A stretch of 6,430 bases of DNA from CAUZSN01 sp963582345. GTDB taxonomy: Bacteria; Planctomycetota; Planctomycetia; Planctomycetales; Planctomycetaceae. Each line of letters begins with the position of its first letter. The first letter of the stretch is position 1. The notes beneath the pieces were generated by a model. That model searched no databases and had not been told where the DNA came from. It worked only from the letters and a program-made list of their open reading frames with translations. The position numbers were made by a program, and so were the translations under genes. The DNA is taken from NCBI GenBank assembly GCA_963582345.1, contig CAUZSN010000142.1:1-6430 (forward strand), written 5' to 3'. Below are positions 1-6,430 of the stretch, in pieces.

Positions 1-639
1 CAGCGATGCGGTTTCTCGGAAGTTGTTTTTTGTGAAGGCAAGACGGTCGAATCGATCCTCGAAGTGTTTCAGGCACTGCATGAAGCGGGTCAGGATAGCT
101 TGGGTACGCGAGTGTCGTCTGAACAAGCAGAAAGTATTCTGTGCCAGTTTCCCGACGCGCACCATAATCCGATCGGTCGCACCATTTGCTTTTTGCGAAA
201 GGACGGACCAGCTGAAGTCGGACGAGTTGTCGTGATTACCGCCGGTACTAGCGATCGTCCAGTGGCGGAAGAAGCGGTCGAGACGCTGCGCTGGATGCGT
301 TGCGGTAGCGAACTGGTCTGCGATGTTGGTGTAGCTGGTCCACATCGGCTTATGGAACGCCGCGAGAAGTTTACCAATGCGGACGTGGTTGTTGTGATCG
401 CCGGCATGGAAGGTGCGCTTCCGTCTGTTGTCGGCGGATTTGTTGATTGCCCAGTGATCGCCGTTCCAACCAGTGTCGGTTACGGAGCTAGCTTTGGCGG
501 AGTGGTAGCGCTGTTGGGAATGTTGAACAGTTGCGCGTCGAATGTGAGCGTCGTCAATATCGATGCCGGATTTAAAGGTGGCTATGTTGCAGGATTGATC
601 GCATGCCGAGTCGCTTCAAGTCATTCCAAACAATGCTGA
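1..639 (+). CDS. larB: LarB, nickel-pincer cofactor biosynthesis carboxylase/hydrolase (5' end outside window)
   Basis: LarB carries out the first step of nickel-pincer nucleotide synthesis. It carboxylates the pyridinium ring of nicotinic acid adenine dinucleotide and cleaves off AMP, giving the dicarboxylated mononucleotide later sulfurised by LarE and loaded with nickel by LarC; the cofactor serves LarA-type racemases and epimerases. The frame is open from base 1 and shows about 212 C-terminal residues of a family usually near 250. It begins with a RCGFSEVVFCEGKT segment, then ITAGTSDRPVAEEA, DVGVAGPHRL, IAGMEGALPSVVGG, PVIAVPTSVGYGASFGG and LLGMLNSCA. This is the AIR-carboxylase (PurE)-like fold signature in its LarB form. 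The Cys of LNSCA (bases 532-534) is the likely counterpart of the substrate-linking cysteine known in LarB; that equivalence is from memory of the family. An internal GTG at base 64 is not the start, because homology runs upstream of it. larC and larE are not in the window. nnrD follows after about 95 bases on the same strand. Confidence 0.96.
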   Translation, partial: QRCGFSEVVFCEGKTVESILEVFQALHEAGQDSLGTRVSSEQAESILCQFPDAHHNPIGRTICFLRKDGPAEVGRVVVITAGTSDRPVAEEAVETLRWMRCGSELVCDVGVAGPHRLMERREKFTNADVVVVIAGMEGALPSVVGGFVDCPVIAVPTSVGYGASFGGVVALLGMLNSCASNVSVVNIDAGFKGGYVAGLIACRVASSHSKQC

Positions 640-721
640 TTGGTTTGCCCATCACACCTTCTGGCATTAGCCGAATTTCGACCAATTGAACGGCGTCACT
701 CTAATACCAAACTCTTGCTCA

Positions 722-727
722 AGGGGA
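722..727 (+). promoter_or_regulatory. Ribosome binding site of nnrD
   Basis: AGGGGA is a purine-rich Shine-Dalgarno-like stretch. It sits 7 bases before GTG 735 but only one base before the alternative TTG at 729, so it favours the GTG start. Confidence 0.55.
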
Positions 728-734
728 TTTGGAA

Positions 735-1607
735 GTGTCGATAAAATGCGTGATCGAACTACCACAACTTCCGCAGCGATCTGAACGGGCGCATAAGGGA
801 ATGTTTGGACGCGTGCTGATTATAGGTGGCAGCCGCGGAATGAGTGGTGCCGTATGTTTGGCGGGACTTGGCGCGTTGCGAGGTGGCGCCGGACTGGTTT
901 TTCTCGCTGTTCCACATGGGATTGTACCCATCGTAGCTGCCGCGGAACTATCCTATTTGACAATTCCAGTGCCAGAAGACAACCACGGTCGGATCGGTCA
1001 CGGCGCTCGGAAAATGTTGGTCGATGCTGTTGCAAAAAACGATGTTGTAGCACTGGGTCCGGGGTTAGGGATGTCCGATGACTTGATTGAACTGGTCAAG
1101 TTTCTTTATTTGAGCGTGGAACAACCAATCGTAGTAGATGCAGATGGTTTGAATGCGCTGGCTTCTAGCTCCGGTGGTGTCGACAAGCGGTCTGGGTCGT
1201 TTCCCTGCGTTTTGACACCTCATCCTGGCGAGTTTGCTCGTTTGCTAGGAACTGAAATCAAGACCGTTCAAAACAACCGTGAGCAACTCACCGTCGATTT
1301 TGCCAAGAATCATAACTTGGTCCTAGTTCTGAAAGGGCATCGAACAGTGATTTCCGATGGTTCCAGGTTGGCTATCAACACGACCGGGAACAGTGGAATG
1401 GCGACCGGTGGCTCGGGCGATGTTTTAACTGGCTTAATTGCTGCATTGATCGGCCAGGGAATGCAGGCCTTTGAAGCCGCACAATTGGGAACGCATTTGC
1501 ACGGATTGGCCGGAGACTTGGCTGCCGCCGAACATTCGAAGTCCACAATGATCGCGTCCGATCTTCCGAAATATCTTTCACGGGCATGGCAACAGCTTCA
1601 ATGTTGA
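735..1607 (+). CDS. nnrD: ADP/ATP-dependent (S)-NAD(P)H-hydrate dehydratase
   Basis: NnrD is a cytosolic metabolite-repair enzyme. It uses ATP or ADP to dehydrate the S form of NAD(P)HX back to NAD(P)H. The protein has a ribokinase-like (YjeF C-terminal/carbohydrate kinase) fold. Visible in order, numbered from the GTG at 735, are GRVLIIGGSRGMSGA near residue 25, GPGLG at 108-112, VDADGLNAL around 134-142, LTPHPGE around 160-166, a VLKGHRTVI strand, and GNSGMATGGSGDVLTG with the GSGD aspartate at 229, the usual catalytic base. Length, 290 residues, fits a stand-alone dehydratase. The NnrE epimerase domain, fused N-terminally in some bacteria, is absent. Start choice: GTG 735 lies 7 bases after AGGGGA (722-727), good spacing, while the in-frame TTG at 729 would be only one base from it. 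The TTG start (729) would add two residues. The gene lies about 95 bases after larB on the same strand with no clear terminator between, so co-transcription is plausible. Confidence 0.94.
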   Translation: MSIKCVIELPQLPQRSERAHKGMFGRVLIIGGSRGMSGAVCLAGLGALRGGAGLVFLAVPHGIVPIVAAAELSYLTIPVPEDNHGRIGHGARKMLVDAVAKNDVVALGPGLGMSDDLIELVKFLYLSVEQPIVVDADGLNALASSSGGVDKRSGSFPCVLTPHPGEFARLLGTEIKTVQNNREQLTVDFAKNHNLVLVLKGHRTVISDGSRLAINTTGNSGMATGGSGDVLTGLIAALIGQGMQAFEAAQLGTHLHGLAGDLAAAEHSKSTMIASDLPKYLSRAWQQLQC

Positions 1608-1697
1608 TCGTCAGTTTATGCAGAGATCGAACAATGTACTCAACAACTTACCGATACCGGACGCGATGGCGGGAAAGACGTCTTTAAGGTCTGATGA

Positions 1698-2492
1698 TCA
1701 CTGAACTAAACGGTGTCTCATTGTTTTGGTTGAAGCGGATGGGCTCTGTTGTTTTGATTTTTGTGGGGACTCGGAATGCTCCATTGTGGTCGTCGGCCGC
1801 TGCGGCTCGCCCCTTTTATGCAGCTGGCCGATAATTCGAAACCACTCATCGTCTCGAATCACAGGCCGTGCTCCCGGTACAGGTCGATGACTACCCTGTA
1901 CAAGCGGCCATAATTGTATCGGTTCATCAGATACTTGTAGTCGGGACATGGCCGATAGTTCGGTGCGCTATTGTCGTCTTGCGGCTTTAGGTTGCGATTG
2001 CAATTTGGTCTGAGCGATGATGGGTGGCACGATTGACTTTTGTGTCCTATTGGCAATGCGGTCGAATGCTTCGATGTCGAGCCACAATCCGGCATAGTGA
2101 TCACATTCCAAAGTTGACAACTTCTCGTTTCTCAATCTCCGGTTGCTTCACGCATGCTGGACAGTGCAGCGATATTAATTCACTGATGTCGTCTTTGGAG
2201 CACAGAGGCGTGACGCAATGATGGCAGAATTTGGCCCGGTTGCTAATGTGAGCCGAAAATACGGGACATGCGGCGTATAGGTTTCACTCGTGCACTTTGA
2301 AGCCTGAACCACAATGACTGCAAGTTGCGCTCCCTCGCTGCAGGATGAACATCAGGCAACCCGAGTATTATGATCACGTGGTGTGGCAATCGTGACGACT
2401 GTTCCACAACGACAGCAGAAGCAACTTCCGATTTCCTTGTGAGAAATATCGTACGGATGCTTACATTGCAAACAGGCGACGAGGTTTTTCAT
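1698..2492 (-). pseudogene. Decayed multi-zinc-ribbon (zf-TFIIB-type) protein gene
   Basis: Read on the minus strand, this stretch spells one zinc-ribbon protein broken over several frames. From ATG 2492: MKNLVACLQC, then a cysteine cluster (CFCCRCG), ending in TGA at 2352-2354 directly followed by CSSC. A one-base shift then gives CSHCGSGF (2322-2299), an in-frame TGA (2284-2286), NRAKFCHHC (to 2215) and CPAC (2163-2152). A further shift near 2110-2135 gives AGLWLDIEAFDRI, ending in TAG at 1968-1970. The next frame gives NYRPCPDYKYLMNRYNYGR, VVIDLYREHGL, then TGA (1859-1861) where Trp is expected. A last shift gives RDDEWFRIIGQLHKRGE, ending at 1698. The C-x2-C pairs plus the G-L-W-L-D and V-I-D-x-C-x-x-H-G-x-W patterns match zf-TFIIB-type ribbons, once about 260 residues. 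Several expected cysteines are now tyrosine. Such proteins are common in planctomycetes and mostly uncharacterised. It converges on nnrD and is probably non-functional. The N-terminal 46 codons remain open, but no good ribosome site precedes them. The exact C-terminal limit is uncertain. Confidence 0.85.
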
Positions 2493-2635
2493 TTGGTTAT
2501 ATGATCCGTTTCAGTTAACGATCTGGCACCGTTTCGCAGTTTAAAGGAGTTTGCCAAAGTCAAATCAGGACGACTTTGCGATTGGACAAAACATTTCGAA
2601 TCATTGAATCTGACGTGCGACCTAAATGTGGTTGA

Positions 2636-2665
2636 TTGACGGTAAAAATACTAGACGGTTATCAT
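2636..2665 (+). promoter_or_regulatory. Candidate sigma-70-type promoter for the MMPL transporter
   Basis: TTGACG (2636-2641) and TATCAT (2660-2665) are separated by 18 bases, each matching five of six positions of the TTGACA/TATAAT consensus. Transcription would begin near 2672, giving a leader of about 110 bases before ATG 2784. Planctomycete promoters are not well defined, so this is a pattern match only. The remaining intergenic sequence at 1608-1697 and 2493-2635 shows nothing clear beyond a 7-bp inverted repeat, CAAAGTC (2555-2561) with GACTTTG (2572-2578). Confidence 0.4.
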
Positions 2666-2698
2666 GGGCCGGCTCTTTCGACTCTTCAAGCTAGTTTC

Positions 2699-2729
2699 CA
2701 TGTGTGTCAGCACATGTCGATGTGACATG
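2699..2729 (+). repeat. Overlapping inverted repeats in the transporter leader
   Basis: CATGTG (2699-2704) pairs with CACATG (2711-2716), loop 6 bases. CATGTC (2713-2718) pairs with GACATG (2724-2729), loop 5 bases. The two hairpins share bases 2713-2716, so they cannot form together in one RNA. The stems are short, and function is unproven. Confidence 0.4.
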
Positions 2730-2735
2730 CGCCAG

Positions 2736-2765
2736 AAACCCAGCTACCGCATGTAGTCGGGTTTT
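2736..2765 (+). promoter_or_regulatory. Stem-loop with short U-tract just before the transporter start (possible attenuator)
   Basis: AAACCC (2736-2741) pairs with GGGTTT (2759-2764). Inside it, after one A/C mismatch and a G-U pair, CTAC (2744-2747) pairs with GTAG (2753-2756) around a 5-base loop. Four T bases (2762-2765) overlap the end of the stem. This resembles a weak intrinsic terminator or a translation-blocking leader hairpin, ending 18 bases before ATG 2784. Its role is inference. It could instead terminate upstream transcripts. Confidence 0.45.
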
Positions 2766-2783
2766 GACGCGTTGAAAGTACTC

Positions 2784-5312
2784 ATGTTCCGACTCCTTGG
2801 TCAATTTGTTGTTCGCTGTTGGCCATTTTTGCTATCCGGCTGGATTGTCTTGCTAGCAGTAATTTGGCTGAAAGCGCCAACCTGGGATGATGTCGTCGAA
2901 GATGGCGAATTCGCGTTCCTGCCCAAAGACTGCCCCAGTCGGCTTGGAGAGGAGCTGTTCAAACAGGCGTGGGACGACTCGTTGGCAAGTCGGGTCGTAA
3001 TTGTTGTCCGCCGTAAGCGACCAGAGAGCGGACTGCTAGAAAAGGATAAGTCGTTTATTGACGAAGTCCTAAAACCTCGAATTGAGGAGATCGCAGAGGA
3101 GTTCGGTGGATTGGCGCACGATGCAGAAGAGTCCAGCGACGAGTTGATCATTTCCCGTGTCCGAACGTTTAGCGACAAATCGATTGGCCGGTTGTTGGTG
3201 AGTGAAGACAACCGGGCGTCGTTAGTGGTTGTTGAGCTGACGACGGAATTCTTGAATCGAAAAAATGCACCCGTTATTGAACGCATTGAGAGGCTCATCG
3301 GTAAGGACCTACATCGCGAACGCAAGATCCCTCCCGGTTTGGAGTTGGCCACTAGCGGTGAAGCAACCGTAGGGCGCGATATGATGCGTGCTAGCGCCGA
3401 AAGTGCCGAAGCGACTGAGTTCTGGACGATTGTCTTCATCGTCGTACTGTTGATCATCATTTATCGGGCACCACTGCTAGCGCTAATCCCACTTCTGACT
3501 GTGTTTCTTGCTGTGAATGTTTCGTTGGGAACGCTGGCGGTGCTAGAGTCTGCGGGGTTTCTCAAATGGGTTTCAGAGGTACTCAACTCGATCGTGGAAT
3601 TGATGGGGTTGCAATTTACGTTCGGATTCGGGCTCTTTTCCGGTATTGAAGTTTATGTAACGGTTCTGTCCTATGGGGCTGGCGTCGACTACTGTTTATT
3701 CCTGATCGCACGCTACAAAGAGGAATTGGATCAGGGAGTTGGTCTTGACGAGGCGATCGCCAAAACGTTGGCCAAAGTAGGGGCTGCCCTGACGGCCAGC
3801 GCCGGTACCGTAATGTGCGGTATCGGGATGATGGTGTTTGCCGAATTCGGAAAGTTCCAACAGGCCGGCGTTGCGATTGCTACGAGCTTGTTCGTCGTGT
3901 TGTGTGCCGCGATGACGTTTACACCGACTGTGCTGAGACTGGTCGGCCGCTGGGCCTTCTGGCCGCGTATTCCTTCCGAGCAGCTGTCGGCTACAGCGGG
4001 ATGGATTTCGGCAACCAGCCTAGTCGGGCGATTGATCGAACAGAACGCTTTGCAGTCGGCGTGGCGACGTTTAGGTGAGCAGCTGCTCGCACGCCCGGGC
4101 ACAATTTTGGCAATCAGCATTGCCCTGCTGAGTCCCTTTGCGGTCGTCGGTGTTCTGTGCCACAACGCCCTGAGTTACGGGCTGTTGAGTGAACTGCCAC
4201 CCCATAACCCAAGTGTGACAGGCGCGCGTGCGGTCCAAGCTCATTTTCCTGCTGGCAGCGCCGGACCCGTAACCATTCTTCTCAAGAACAAAAATGTCGA
4301 TTTTAAGACAGAAGCCGGTATTCAGATCATCGATAATTTGACGAATGAACTGAAACAGCAGCAACAAACATTGAAACTGTCAGATATTCGCAACATTTCC
4401 CATCCATTCGGTATCACCGTCACGGCCAACGAAACAGCTGCAAGTGAAATCGAGGTGCCGAAAAAACCAACCGTTATAGAGAGAATGAAAGATCGAATTA
4501 GTCGCGATCGAATCGCGCGGCACTACGTCAGTCACAAGCACGAATTGAATGGCCATGTTACTCGGATTGACTTGATTTTTCGAGAGGATCCATTCTCCCG
4601 CAACAGTATTTTTCAGTTTGAACGACTCATAGAAGCCATCAAGGAATCAAAGGAGTTGCCGGAGAACAGTGAAGTGTTCGCGATTGGCGCCACGGCCAGC
4701 ATTCGAGACCTGAAAACCGTGACGGACAGCGACCAGATTCGAATCGATCTGCTGGTTTTGGGCAGCGTGTTCTTGATCCTAATTGCAGTACTGCGAAAGC
4801 CGGCCGTTTCTCTGTACCTGATTGTCAGTGTCTTCTTCTGTTATCTGGTGACGTTGGGTGTGACGTTCGCCGTGTTTTGGTATTTGGATCCGGTAGGCGA
4901 TCCCGCAGGTTTTGCCGGTCTGGATTGGAAAGTTCCCATGTTCCTATTCTGCATCTTGATCGCAGTAGGCGAAGACTACAATATCTTTCTGATGACTCGC
5001 ATCGAAGAGGAGCAAGCCCGCCACGGTTTGGTAGAAGGTGTCATCGTCGCCTTGCAAAAGACGGGCAACATCATCATGAGTTGCGGAATTATCATGGCGG
5101 GCACGTTTTCTTCGCTATTGGCCGGCTCGCTAGTGGGAATGCACCAACTGGGTTTTTCGTTGGCATTCGGAGTGCTTCTGGCAACGTTTGTTGTGATGCC
5201 AATACTCGTTCCCGCCTATTTGGTGTTGCTGTTTAGTGGACGGTTGGGTGTATTGGGCAAGTTTCTTGGTGCTGGGGACTATCTGATTTCCAAATCTTCA
5301 CATTCTCGGTAA
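2784..5312 (+). CDS. MMPL/RND-superfamily inner-membrane transporter, two-domain, 12 TM
   Basis: This 842-residue protein has the MMPL/HpnN-like RND architecture: one TM helix (about 8-29), a large periplasmic domain (30-212), five TM helices (about 213-386), TM7 (438-459), a second periplasmic domain (460-653) and five more TM helices (654-816). Each TM bundle carries the Asp-Tyr pair associated with proton relay in MmpL3-type transporters: GAGVDYCLFLIARYKEEL (D302, Y303) and AVGEDYNIFLMTRIEEE (D731, Y732). Known relatives export lipids, hopanoids or other hydrophobic compounds using proton-motive force. The substrate here cannot be told from sequence. No membrane-fusion or outer-membrane partner is adjacent. 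Start choice: ATG 2784 gives MFRLLGQFVVRCWPF, which fits how relatives begin, with a weak GAAAG (2774-2778) ahead. A TTG at 2772 would add four residues and has no ribosome site. The leader carries hairpins and a candidate promoter. The frame is intact throughout. Confidence 0.92.
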   Translation: MFRLLGQFVVRCWPFLLSGWIVLLAVIWLKAPTWDDVVEDGEFAFLPKDCPSRLGEELFKQAWDDSLASRVVIVVRRKRPESGLLEKDKSFIDEVLKPRIEEIAEEFGGLAHDAEESSDELIISRVRTFSDKSIGRLLVSEDNRASLVVVELTTEFLNRKNAPVIERIERLIGKDLHRERKIPPGLELATSGEATVGRDMMRASAESAEATEFWTIVFIVVLLIIIYRAPLLALIPLLTVFLAVNVSLGTLAVLESAGFLKWVSEVLNSIVELMGLQFTFGFGLFSGIEVYVTVLSYGAGVDYCLFLIARYKEELDQGVGLDEAIAKTLAKVGAALTASAGTVMCGIGMMVFAEFGKFQQAGVAIATSLFVVLCAAMTFTPTVLRLVGRWAFWPRIPSEQLSATAGWISATSLVGRLIEQNALQSAWRRLGEQLLARPGTILAISIALLSPFAVVGVLCHNALSYGLLSELPPHNPSVTGARAVQAHFPAGSAGPVTILLKNKNVDFKTEAGIQIIDNLTNELKQQQQTLKLSDIRNISHPFGITVTANETAASEIEVPKKPTVIERMKDRISRDRIARHYVSHKHELNGHVTRIDLIFREDPFSRNSIFQFERLIEAIKESKELPENSEVFAIGATASIRDLKTVTDSDQIRIDLLVLGSVFLILIAVLRKPAVSLYLIVSVFFCYLVTLGVTFAVFWYLDPVGDPAGFAGLDWKVPMFLFCILIAVGEDYNIFLMTRIEEEQARHGLVEGVIVALQKTGNIIMSCGIIMAGTFSSLLAGSLVGMHQLGFSLAFGVLLATFVVMPILVPAYLVLLFSGRLGVLGKFLGAGDYLISKSSHSR

Positions 5313-5358
5313 TAGAGTGGTTTAGGACGGTTGACTTCCCTTTCTGATTCAAGCTCGG

Positions 5359-5391
5359 TGGCCCGCAAATCAGATTCGTTTTGGCGGGCCA
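5359..5391 (+). terminator. Possible terminator stem-loop after the MMPL gene
   Basis: TGGCCCGC (5359-5366) and GCGGGCCA (5384-5391) form a perfect 8-bp GC-rich stem with a 17-base loop, 47 bases after the transporter stop. No strong T-run follows on either strand, so it may be a Rho-independent terminator of weak type, an mRNA-stabilising hairpin, or neither. Nothing else in the 226-base spacer (5313-5538) is convincing. Confidence 0.4.
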
Positions 5392-5538
5392 AATTTGCTT
5401 GACTTCTTTCACATGGGCAACTAGCCTCAGATTTAGGCCGAATGTCCCGAGCAAGTCGCAGTTTAAACGGCCACCAATTTTGATTCAATTCGATATGCGC
5501 AGCCTGCCTTCGTCATGTCCTAACATTTGGTGTTGCTG

Positions 5539-6430
5539 ATGACGGACGAGCCTGTTTCCGAACAACTGAGTTCCGACCAGCCCTCTGCTACGTCGAGTCC
5601 GCAGCAGCCGGTCAACCCCGCTTCCGGAACAGTGATAAATCCCGAGCTTCATGGACTTGCGCAAGTCGCGCGCAAGGCACGATTGCGGTCGGAATCGACA
5701 ATTGCGCTGCGTCTGTTCCCGCATCCAGGTGATGTTGAAGAGGATGAACAGGTTGGCAACCCCGATGGCTTGGAACTGGGACACTTCATCATTAAGGAGC
5801 GAATTGGGATCGGGAGCATGGGAGCCGTCTTTCGTGCTGCCGATAAGCGGTTGCAACGAACCGTTGCATTGAAGATTTTTGCTCCTGAGCAATCTCACGA
5901 TTCGTATTCGGTCCAGCGGTTTCAGAACGAGGCACGCGCTGCGGCTAGGCTGGATCACGAGAACATCGCTCGAGTCCACTATGTCGGCGAAGACCAAGGA
6001 CTCCATTTCATCGCATTTGAATTCGTAACCGGCACGAATGTCCGTGACCTGATTCATCAGCAAGGACGTCTAAATGCTACCGACGCGGTGAATTACACGT
6101 TGCAAATCGCCTCAGCATTGAAGCACACCGCCGCATCCGGAGTGGTCCACCGCGACATCAAGCCGTCGAATATCATCATCACGCAATCTGGCCTCGCAAA
6201 ACTGGTGGATTGGGGTCTGGCGCGAAAACAAGGACGCGATGCGAGTTCTGATCTGACTTCGGTGGGAACTACCTTGGGGACGTTCGACTACATTTCACCC
6301 GAACAAGCCAAAGACCCGCGCGACGTTGACGTTCGTAGCGACATCTATTCGCTGGGTTGTACGCTATATCACATGTTGACTGGCCAACCTCCGTATCCCG
6401 AAGGGACGGTGCTGCAAAAGTTGCTGGACC
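5539..6430 (+). CDS. Serine/threonine protein kinase, Pkn type (3' end outside window)
   Basis: This is a Hanks-type kinase that phosphorylates Ser/Thr on proteins; 297 residues are visible and the frame is still open at the window end. A non-kinase leader of about 80 residues comes first, Ser/Pro/Gln-rich to about 30 and then basic and acidic. The catalytic domain follows: glycine loop IGIGSMGAVF (G90, G92, G95), VALKIF with ATP-binding K112, helix-C E131, catalytic loop HRDIKPSNI (D206, K208, N211), a metal-binding motif that reads DWG instead of DFG (D224-W225-G226), GTFDYISPEQA, then DVRSDIYSLGCTLYHMLTG. All essential residues are present, so it should be active. The continuation to PPYPEGTVLQKLL is typical of planctomycete kinases, which often carry a TM helix and a sensor or repeat domain further on; here that part is not visible. 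Start choice: ATG 5539 follows an in-frame TAA at 5521, with only GTG, TTG and CTG codons between. No Shine-Dalgarno site is seen, so GTG 5530 cannot be excluded. Confidence 0.96.
   Translation, partial: MTDEPVSEQLSSDQPSATSSPQQPVNPASGTVINPELHGLAQVARKARLRSESTIALRLFPHPGDVEEDEQVGNPDGLELGHFIIKERIGIGSMGAVFRAADKRLQRTVALKIFAPEQSHDSYSVQRFQNEARAAARLDHENIARVHYVGEDQGLHFIAFEFVTGTNVRDLIHQQGRLNATDAVNYTLQIASALKHTAASGVVHRDIKPSNIIITQSGLAKLVDWGLARKQGRDASSDLTSVGTTLGTFDYISPEQAKDPRDVDVRSDIYSLGCTLYHMLTGQPPYPEGTVLQKLLD

Noticed and set aside
90..407. Minus-strand open frame inside larB
   Set aside because: It is a shadow of strongly conserved LarB sequence with no motif of its own.
2024..2221. 65-codon plus-strand open frame in the intergenic gap
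   Set aside because: It is antisense to the zinc-ribbon pseudogene, whose minus-strand reading gives recognisable cysteine motifs; this frame gives none.
1698..2492. Programmed frameshifting or recoding instead of a pseudogene
   Set aside because: There are too many independent shifts and stops, in different contexts, together with loss of zinc-binding cysteines. No slippery site or selenocysteine element would explain all of them.
2555..2578. 7-bp inverted repeat CAAAGTC / GACTTTG
   Set aside because: It is short with a 10-base loop, has no T-run and no match to a known operator; likely to occur by chance at this length.
2801..3460. 219-codon open frame on the minus strand inside the transporter gene
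   Set aside because: It is antisense to well-supported MMPL sequence with TM helices, is Ser/Thr/Asn-rich with no recognisable motif, and looks like a by-product of codon use on the other strand.
5399..5427. Possible promoter for the kinase: TTGACT, 17 bases, TAGCCT
   Set aside because: The -35-like box is good, but the -10-like box matches only three of six positions; too weak to list as a feature.
5485..6063. 192-codon open frame on the minus strand over the kinase start
   Set aside because: It lies antisense to the kinase glycine loop and ATP-binding lysine region, and its translation resembles no family.
1..6430. CRISPR array, tRNA, rRNA, insertion sequence or defence-island signature
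   Set aside because: No spaced direct repeats, cloverleaf sequence, transposase motif or terminal inverted repeats were found on reading both strands.

Overview
The window looks like a chromosomal segment of a planctomycete, probably a Rhodopirellula/Pirellula-type organism. The evidence is gene style rather than a marker gene. There is a Ser/Thr kinase whose activation segment continues into the SPEQA...RSDIYSLGC...LTGQPPYPEGTVLQKLL pattern typical of planctomycete kinases, a large two-domain MMPL transporter of the kind those genomes carry, the remains of a multi-zinc-ribbon protein familiar from the same group, roughly even base composition and poor Shine-Dalgarno sites. This taxonomic call is inference. 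No rRNA, tRNA, CRISPR array or insertion sequence was seen.

Layout: (1) 1-639, the 3' part of larB (+), first enzyme of nickel-pincer cofactor synthesis. (2) About 735-1607, nnrD (+), the ADP/ATP-dependent NAD(P)H-hydrate dehydratase. (3) 1608-2783, about 1.2 kb without an intact gene. Most of it (1698-2492) is a decayed minus-strand zinc-ribbon (zf-TFIIB-type) gene, convergent with nnrD. The rest holds a candidate promoter (2636-2665) and a hairpin-rich leader in front of the next gene. (4) About 2784-5312, an MMPL/RND-type 12-TM transporter (+). (5) 5313-5538, a short spacer with one GC-rich stem-loop. (6) 5539 to the window end, the N-terminal 297 residues of a Ser/Thr protein kinase (+).

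How they may work together: larB and nnrD are co-directional and closely spaced. Both act on nicotinamide or nicotinate dinucleotide chemistry: LarB uses nicotinic acid adenine dinucleotide, and NnrD repairs hydrated NAD(P)H. They may therefore form a small unit. The transporter appears to have its own promoter and leader. The kinase follows on the same strand after a possible terminator, and nothing in the sequence ties it functionally to the transporter.

The most notable observations are the readable pseudogene, whose apparent lesions look dominated by G:C to A:T changes; the structured leader with mutually exclusive hairpins before the transporter; and a DWG in place of the DFG motif in the kinase. 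I do not see a convincing new multi-gene system here.
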